Source: Woeseiaceae bacterium
GTDB taxonomy: Bacteria > Pseudomonadota > Gammaproteobacteria > Steroidobacterales > Woeseiaceae
Direction: 5' to 3'
Assembly (NCBI GenBank): GCA_022615525.1
Contig: JAKEGN010000247.1
Coordinates: 1 to 9,724, forward strand
Length of the DNA: 9,724 nt
Part shown: piece by piece, positions 5,523 through 9,724 of the stretch
Layout of the letters: each line of letters starts with the position of its first letter
How positions within the stretch are numbered: the stretch's first letter is position 1
The notes under the pieces: generated by a model
The model's database searches: none
What the model saw: only the letters and a program-made list of their open reading frames with translations
What the model was told of the DNA's origin: nothing
Translations under genes and position numbers: made by a program

Positions 5523-6731
5523 TCAGACACTGCCCAGGTCCCGCTGTACCCAGTCCGGCGCGAACAACCTCGGTACTTCCTTGCCGGTGACGAAGTCAAC
5601 GAGCTGCTCCCGCACCTTCATCGCGTCGTTGTAGCCGAGCCGGATCAGTTCACGCGTGTAGGACTGCTCGAACAGCAGGTAACTCAACAGCCTTCCCTCG
5701 CTCCGGCCGCGGCCGCCGATGCCCCGCAGCAATGCGCGCACCGGTCGCGGCATGTCCTTGCGAAACTCGAGAGCCAGATCGCGGAGATCCCGGCTCGGTA
5801 CGACGATCATGGTATCGATCGGGCGCATCAGCGCCGAAACACCGCCACGTTTGTCCGGATCGACTGAATCCAGCAGCTGATTGATTCGCGTCATGCGTTC
5901 GAGATCCGAATAGAGTCCGTCCAGGAACAAAGTATCCAGCATGTAGCCGGCAATCTGCAGGAAGCTGGGAAACTCAGGCGGGCAGTCGGCACTGGCTGGC
6001 GGGTCGGCTATTTCGTCGCGTACACCGACAACGAGGATGCGATCCGCACCCAGGTGAATTGCCGGGCTCAGCGGTGTCGCCTGGCGCATGGCACCGTCCC
6101 CGTAATATTCGCCCCTGATGCAAACCGGTGGAAAAATCATCGGCACGGCAATACTCGCCATGAGGTGATCCAGCTGTATTTCGGTGCTGATTCCCCGGCG
6201 GCGGGTTCGAGTCCAGGTTTTGCGATCCGGTTTCGACTGGAAGAACGTTACCGACCTTGCAGAGCCATATCCGGCGGCGGTTACTGCAACCGCCTGCAAA
6301 TACCCTTTGTCGATCGACACCTGTATCCGCGGAAACCGGATGTTGCGACTCAGCAGTTCCGCAAGCGGGGAGTTGTCCAGCAGCGATCGCGGTACACCGA
6401 CAAGGTTCCCCCCGAACACGATAGCCGTGAACCAGTGGAGGCTGCTTTTCAGCATGGTCCAGCTGTCGGTGCGGAAGACCTGCTCGCTGCGGAAATTGCC
6501 CCAGACTTTTTCCAGCTCCGCGATCGCGGTACGGAAGCGCCGGGCCTTGCTGGCCAGCACCACCGAATTGATTGCGCCTGCCGAAGTGCCGCTGAGGACA
6601 TTGAAGGGGATCACCGATCCGGACGGAAGTAACTCGGCTATCGCCTTCAGTACTCCGACCTGAAAGGCGCCTCTTGCGCCGCCACCGGGCAGGACCAGCG
6701 CAGTTTTCCGGACTTCGGGGTGATTTTTCAT
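5523..6731 (-). CDS. Patatin-like phospholipase
   Basis: The protein belongs to the patatin-like serine acyl-hydrolases, which cleave acyl esters of phospholipids or related lipids with a Ser-Asp dyad. The 402-residue product contains the glycine-rich oxyanion loop PGGGARGAF at 15-23, the nucleophile elbow GTSAG with S50, and the catalytic aspartate D212 in YYGDGAMRQ. All are intact, so activity is expected. The core domain ends around residue 235 (LGADRILVVGVR). The remaining 165 residues are mostly helical, of unknown role, and include a basic patch (RTRRRG at 175-180). I see no signal peptide, suggesting a cytoplasmic or peripheral membrane enzyme. The ATG must lie close to the oxyanion loop. 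It has no Shine-Dalgarno and sits 11 bases after a perfect TATAAT, suggesting a very short leader. The gene is convergent with rapZ (56 bp gap) and divergent from the peroxiredoxin gene. Substrate unknown. Confidence 0.93.
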   Translation of the reverse strand: MKNHPEVRKTALVLPGGGARGAFQVGVLKAIAELLPSGSVIPFNVLSGTSAGAINSVVLASKARRFRTAIAELEKVWGNFRSEQVFRTDSWTMLKSSLHWFTAIVFGGNLVGVPRSLLDNSPLAELLSRNIRFPRIQVSIDKGYLQAVAVTAAGYGSARSVTFFQSKPDRKTWTRTRRRGISTEIQLDHLMASIAVPMIFPPVCIRGEYYGDGAMRQATPLSPAIHLGADRILVVGVRDEIADPPASADCPPEFPSFLQIAGYMLDTLFLDGLYSDLERMTRINQLLDSVDPDKRGGVSALMRPIDTMIVVPSRDLRDLALEFRKDMPRPVRALLRGIGGRGRSEGRLLSYLLFEQSYTRELIRLGYNDAMKVREQLVDFVTGKEVPRLFAPDWVQRDLGSV

Positions 6732-6742
6732 TTGTCAGGCGT

Positions 6743-6748
6743 ATTATA
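6743..6748 (-). promoter_or_regulatory. -10 element of the phospholipase gene promoter
   Basis: On the - strand this reads TATAAT, an exact sigma-70 -10 hexamer, ending 11 bases before the ATG at 6731. Transcription would start about 4-6 bases before the ATG, giving a leaderless or nearly leaderless mRNA, which fits the missing Shine-Dalgarno. No good -35 is seen 16-18 bases upstream (GATCGG at 17), so an activator may be needed. On the + strand the same bases contain TATAGT (6745-6750), so bidirectional initiation is possible. Confidence 0.55.
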
Positions 6749-6764
6749 GTGCGTGCAGCGGCCA

Positions 6765-6787
6765 GCCGATCCCGTCGTCCGGTCGGC
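6765..6787. promoter_or_regulatory. Dyad symmetry between divergent phospholipase and peroxiredoxin genes
   Basis: GCCGATC (6765-6771) and GGTCGGC (6781-6787) form inverted arms of 7 bases (six exact pairs and one G-T) around a 9-base centre. The left arm falls at the -35 position of the phospholipase promoter. It could be a regulator binding site or a hairpin in the peroxiredoxin transcript. No partner regulator gene is in the window. Confidence 0.4.
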
Positions 6788-6814
6788 CCCTGGTCACTCA
6801 AGTGGCAGGGATGC

Positions 6815-6820
6815 GAGGAG
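6815..6820 (+). promoter_or_regulatory. Ribosome binding site of the peroxiredoxin gene
   Basis: GAGGAG lies 7 bases before ATG 6828. It sets the start there, giving a complete signal peptide, rather than at the more upstream in-frame codon at 6753, whose translation adds 25 unconserved residues. Confidence 0.8.
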
Positions 6821-6827
6821 CTTATAC

Positions 6828-7370
6828 ATGTATCGTGTTTCGTCGTCCAAATGGTCCTGGTATCTGGCGTTGTCAATGATCATTGCAGGGCTTGCCCCCG
6901 CGATGGCAGACGAACTGGCCAGTGGTCAGCCGGCGCCCGATTTCGAATTGCCGGATCAGGACGGCCAATTGCGCTCGATCGAAGATTATCGCGGCCAGTG
7001 GGTCGCGCTGTATTTCTATCCGAAGGATGACACCCCGGGCTGCACGACCGAAGCGTGCGAGTTTCGCGATAATATTTTTGCTTTCAAGAACCTGAACTGC
7101 CAGATCATCGGCGTCAGCCTGGACGATCAGGCCTCGCACGAAGAGTTCGCCGAGAAATTCAGTTTACCCTTCCCGTTGCTCGCGGATACCGAAGGGGTGG
7201 CAGCCGATGCGTACGGAGTTAAGACGAACATGTTCGGAATGACCGTCGCCAAACGCGAGACTTTTCTGATCGACCCGCAGGGCAATATCGCCAAACATTA
7301 CGAGAAAGTCGATCCCGAGACGCACTCAGCCGAGTTGCTCGCCGACCTCGCGGAACTGACGCAGGAATAG
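6828..7370 (+). CDS. Bcp/PrxQ-type peroxiredoxin with predicted signal peptide
   Basis: Thiol peroxidase of the AhpC/TSA superfamily, Bcp/PrxQ group, reducing hydrogen peroxide and organic peroxides with electrons from thioredoxin-like partners. The 180-residue product has the motif YPKDDTPGC at 64-72. Its peroxidatic cysteine is C72, with a resolving cysteine C77 five residues later, the arrangement of atypical two-cysteine Bcp. VALYFYPKDD, VSLDDQASHEEF, FPLLADTEG and RETFLIDPQG are further family signatures. Unlike cytosolic E. coli Bcp (156 residues), it starts with a probable Sec signal peptide: R3 and K8, hydrophobic 11-23, and APAMA|DE with cleavage after A27. This predicts a periplasmic enzyme. 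GAGGAG 7 bases upstream fixes the start. It is divergent from the phospholipase gene and ends 19 bp from the convergent VWA gene. Confidence 0.93.
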   Translation: MYRVSSSKWSWYLALSMIIAGLAPAMADELASGQPAPDFELPDQDGQLRSIEDYRGQWVALYFYPKDDTPGCTTEACEFRDNIFAFKNLNCQIIGVSLDDQASHEEFAEKFSLPFPLLADTEGVAADAYGVKTNMFGMTVAKRETFLIDPQGNIAKHYEKVDPETHSAELLADLAELTQE

Positions 7371-7389
7371 CTGTCCCGTCACGCCCGGC

Positions 7390-8565
7390 TCAGTGCAGCC
7401 GGCGAATTCCTTCATCCAGTCCGCTGACCGTCAGCGGGAACATCCTGTCGTCCATCAGCTCGCGAGTCAGTTTGATCGAAGGTGTATAGTCCCAGCGCTG
7501 GCGTGGTTCCGGATTGAGCCAGATCGCCTTGGGATAGGTCTTCAGCAGCCGTTTGATCCAGACCGAGCCAGCCTCTTCGTTCCAATGCTCGACACTTCCG
7601 CCGGGGTAGACAATCTCGTAAGGGCTCATGGTCGCATCGCCGACGAATACGAGCTTGTAGTCCGATCCGTATTTGTGGGTAATCTGCGAGGTCGGAATCT
7701 TTTCCGCGTGCCGGCGCCGGTTATCTTTCCACAGGCTTTCATAGACGAAATTGTGAAAATAAAAATATTCCAGATGTTTGAATTCGCTCCGTGCCGCCGA
7801 GAACATCTCTTCGCAAACGCGGACGTGATCGTCCATCGAGCCGCCTATGTCGAGACACAACAGTACCTTGATGGCATTGTGCCGCTCGGGGACCATTCGA
7901 ATATCCAGTAAGCCGGCGTTTCGGGCCGTCTTGTCAATCGTGTCGTCCAGATCCAGCTGGTCTGCTGCTCCTTCCCGCGCGAATTTTCGGAGCTTGCGCA
8001 GGGCGAGTTTGATGTTGCGTGTCCCGAGCTCGACCTGATCATCGAGATTGCGATACTCCCGTCGATCCCATACTTTCGCAGCACGCCGGTTGCGCGAGCC
8101 TTGTTGCCCGATCCTTACACCCTCGGGATTGTAACCATACGCGCCGAATGGTGAAGTACCGGCCGTACCGATCCATTTACTGCCACCCTCGTGCCGTCCC
8201 CGCTGCTCGTCCAGTCGCTCACGCAGCGCCTCCATCAGTTGTTCGAAACCGCCGAGTGCCTGGATTCGAGCTCGTTCTTCGTCGCTCAACAACAACTCTG
8301 CCTGCTTGCGCAGCCATTCCTCGGGCACATCCGTGACCAGTGCTCGGAAGGCGTCCTCGATACCGTGAAAATGAGCGGCAAATACCTGGTCGAACCGGTC
8401 GAAGAGCGTTTCATCCTTGACCAGGCAGGACCGTGACAGGAAGTAGAAATCGTCGACGCTGGTACCGGCAACGCCGGCTTTCAGTGCCTCGAGCAGCGTC
8501 AGCAACTCCGTGATCGACGGCTTGAGGCCGCCTTCACGCAGCATGAAGAAGAATCGCGTCAGCAC
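7390..8565 (-). CDS. CoxE-like von Willebrand factor A domain protein
   Basis: VWA proteins of the CoxE type act with MoxR AAA+ ATPases to insert metals or remodel target proteins; the target here is unknown. The 391-residue product starts with a helical N-terminal region (MLTRFFFMLREGGLKPS) and has a Gly/Arg-rich linker at about 126-165. A C-terminal VWA domain begins near 232. The MIDAS motif reads LDIGGSMDDH with D239 and S243. Gly241 replaces the first serine of the canonical DxSxS pattern, which I believe recurs in this subfamily. A later motif FVGDATMSPYEI contributes the usual threonine and acidic residues. No signal peptide or membrane helix is seen, so it is probably cytoplasmic. The GTG start is chosen because the conserved N-terminal phrase precedes the next Met (M8). 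It follows the ATPase gene by 14 bp, so co-transcription is very likely. Confidence 0.9.
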   Translation of the reverse strand: MLTRFFFMLREGGLKPSITELLTLLEALKAGVAGTSVDDFYFLSRSCLVKDETLFDRFDQVFAAHFHGIEDAFRALVTDVPEEWLRKQAELLLSDEERARIQALGGFEQLMEALRERLDEQRGRHEGGSKWIGTAGTSPFGAYGYNPEGVRIGQQGSRNRRAAKVWDRREYRNLDDQVELGTRNIKLALRKLRKFAREGAADQLDLDDTIDKTARNAGLLDIRMVPERHNAIKVLLCLDIGGSMDDHVRVCEEMFSAARSEFKHLEYFYFHNFVYESLWKDNRRRHAEKIPTSQITHKYGSDYKLVFVGDATMSPYEIVYPGGSVEHWNEEAGSVWIKRLLKTYPKAIWLNPEPRQRWDYTPSIKLTRELMDDRMFPLTVSGLDEGIRRLH

Positions 8566-8579
8566 GATCGGTACCGGCC

Positions 8580-9437
8580 TTACTGGGTCCGCGAGCGGCG
8601 ATCCAGGAACACCAGCTGCTCGAACAGATGCACGTCCTGTTCGTTCTTGAGCAATGCACCGTACATAGGTGGAACGGACTTGCGGGAATCTTCGCTGCGC
8701 AATGCCTCCGGAGGAATGTCCTCGGCCAGCAGCAACTTGATCCAGTCGAGCAATTCGGACGTCGATGGTTTTTTCTTAAGGCCAGGCACCTCCCGGATCC
8801 TGTAGAACGCTTCGAGCGCTTCCCTTAGCAGTTGCTTCTTGAGGTTCGGAAAATGCACGCCGACGATCCGTTCCATCGTCTCCTTGTCCGGAAACCTGAT
8901 GTAGTGGAAGAAGCAGCGACGCAGAAACGCATCCGGCAGTTCCTTCTCGTTGTTGCTGGTGATGATGATGATCGGGCGGTGCCGCGCTTTCACCAACTGC
9001 TTCGTCTCATAGACGAAGAACTCCATGCGGTCGAGTTCCTGAAGAAGGTCATTCGGGAATTCGATATCGGCCTTGTCTATCTCGTCGATGAGCAACACCG
9101 GTCGCACGTGGGATTCGAATGCATCCCAGACTTTGCCCCTGACAATATAATTCGCGATATCGTGGACGCGGTCATCACCGAGCTGGGAATCGCGCAGCCG
9201 CGCGACTGCATCGTAGTCGTACAAGCCTTGCTGGGCCTTGGTGGTCGACTTGATATGCCATTCGAACAGCGGATGTCCGAGAGCAGTTGCCACTTCGACG
9301 GCAAGCTGCGTCTTGCCGGTACCCGGCTCACCCTTGACCAGAATCGGTCGCTGCAGGGTAACGGCCGCGTTCACGGCCATCATCAGGTCGTCAGTCGCTA
9401 TATAAGTGCTTGTTCCGCTGAACTTTTTATCGGCCAT
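8580..9437 (-). CDS. MoxR-family AAA+ ATPase
   Basis: MoxR-type ATPases are hexameric chaperones that mature or activate partner proteins, nearly always beside a VWA gene, as here. The 285-residue product has Walker A GEPGTGKT at 36-43, Walker B VLLIDEIDKAD from 114 (catalytic E119), sensor 1 in IITSNN at 159-163 and the arginine-finger region DAFLRRCFF around R173-R174. The C-terminal lid contains LKKKPSTSELLDWIKLLL. The compact size and close VWA partner recall the PA2707-like branch of MoxR proteins, though I cannot confirm the subfamily without a tree. ATG 9437 is preferred because MADKKFSG leads directly into the ATPase core. An upstream TTG at 9500 would add 21 residues without family character. 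The gene follows the penicillin-acylase-type gene by 74 bp on the same strand, so the three may share a transcript. Confidence 0.93.
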   Translation of the reverse strand: MADKKFSGTSTYIATDDLMMAVNAAVTLQRPILVKGEPGTGKTQLAVEVATALGHPLFEWHIKSTTKAQQGLYDYDAVARLRDSQLGDDRVHDIANYIVRGKVWDAFESHVRPVLLIDEIDKADIEFPNDLLQELDRMEFFVYETKQLVKARHRPIIIITSNNEKELPDAFLRRCFFHYIRFPDKETMERIVGVHFPNLKKQLLREALEAFYRIREVPGLKKKPSTSELLDWIKLLLAEDIPPEALRSEDSRKSVPPMYGALLKNEQDVHLFEQLVFLDRRSRTQ

Positions 9438-9511
9438 TTGTAGTTCCGTAGCAGCTCCTGCCGCAGTCCACAGTATCCCCGCAGCGCAGCGCGGGAACAA
9501 GGGCAGGCCCG

Positions 9512-9724
9512 TCAGGGACTTGCGGCGTCAAGAATCAGGGTATGCACGGTCGTACCTGGCAGAAAGGGCGTTGCATGCCCCTCCACCCAGGCCACGTGCC
9601 CCTCCCGGTAGAAATCGGACATGGGGTGACCGCTCTGCCCTGCCGGCATATGCAGGTAGCCGTCTTGCTCATCGCCGGGCGATACGGCGAATCTTTCGGA
9701 TGGACCGAAATCGGGGCTCATGAC
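9512..9724 (-). CDS. Penicillin acylase family protein, C-terminal end only
   Basis: Only the last 70 residues are inside the window; the start lies beyond base 9724 and the stop is TGA at 9514-9512. Penicillin-acylase-family proteins are Ntn hydrolases, made as a precursor and cut into two chains, that hydrolyse amide bonds such as those of acyl-homoserine lactones or beta-lactam side chains. The visible part carries the typical C-terminal pattern: GPSERFAVSPGD, then MPAGQSGHPMSDFYREG, an aromatic W, and TPFLPGTTVHTLIL near the end. The GQSGHP segment followed by two or three aromatic residues is the main identifying feature. Catalytic residues are not visible and substrate cannot be judged. 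An internal ATG at 9721 is not the real start, because the frame continues to the window edge. Confidence 0.82.
   Translation of the reverse strand, partial: VMSPDFGPSERFAVSPGDEQDGYLHMPAGQSGHPMSDFYREGHVAWVEGHATPFLPGTTVHTLILDAASP

Noticed and set aside
5172..5867. A + strand open frame running from inside rapZ across the gap into the phospholipase gene
   Set aside because: It overlaps two well-supported genes, and its Arg/Pro/Ser-rich translation matches nothing I know.
6383..6532. GCGATCGCGGTAC present twice (6383-6395 and 6520-6532), including the CCGCGATCGCGG palindrome at 6518-6529
   Set aside because: Both copies lie in the phospholipase coding region in different reading frames. GCGATCGC recalls the HIP1 palindrome of cyanobacteria, but two copies in a GC-rich gene are compatible with chance.
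9478..9495. CCCGC-N8-GCGGG hairpin between the acylase-type gene and the MoxR gene as a terminator
   Set aside because: The stem is only 5 bp and no T-run follows on either strand.

Overview
The window looks like a chromosomal segment of a gammaproteobacterium with moderately high GC (estimated by eye in the high 50s %). The evidence is the gene order lptC-lptA-lptB-rpoN-hpf-ptsN-rapZ, the envelope/nitrogen-PTS neighbourhood known from Escherichia and Pseudomonas, together with a short-form HPF. I cannot place it below class. The proteins are clearly diverged from the enterobacterial versions, which suggests an environmental lineage.

Left part (1-5466, all + strand). The 3' end of lptC overlaps lptA, and lptA overlaps lptB; these encode three of the seven parts of the lipopolysaccharide transport bridge. 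After 93 bp comes rpoN (sigma-54), then a 125-nt leader and hpf (ribosome hibernation), a 97-nt gap and ptsN (nitrogen-PTS EIIA), then rapZ (P-loop/GlcN6P-sensing protein). LPS export, alternative-sigma transcription, ribosome hibernation, PTS-Ntr signalling and amino-sugar sensing thus sit in one apparent transcription unit. The npr/ptsO gene that often closes this cluster is absent.

Middle part (5467-7389). A patatin-like phospholipase lies on the - strand, convergent with rapZ. Divergent from it is a Bcp/PrxQ-type peroxiredoxin with a predicted signal peptide. The 96-bp region between them holds a perfect TATAAT -10 hexamer 11 bases upstream of the phospholipase ATG, a dyad symmetry, and a good Shine-Dalgarno sequence for the peroxiredoxin.

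Right part (7390-9724, all - strand). A CoxE-type von Willebrand factor A protein lies downstream of a MoxR-type AAA+ ATPase, a classic chaperone pair. Upstream of both is the C-terminal end of a penicillin-acylase-family Ntn hydrolase that runs off the window.

No stretch longer than about 300 bases lacks a gene, and I see no tRNA, rRNA, CRISPR array, insertion sequence or prophage. I did not find a clearly new multi-gene system. The most unusual signals are nucleotide-level: a near-perfect 33-bp palindrome in the first codons of rpoN, an orphan strong Shine-Dalgarno plus hairpin in the hpf leader, and the compact, possibly leaderless promoter of the phospholipase gene.
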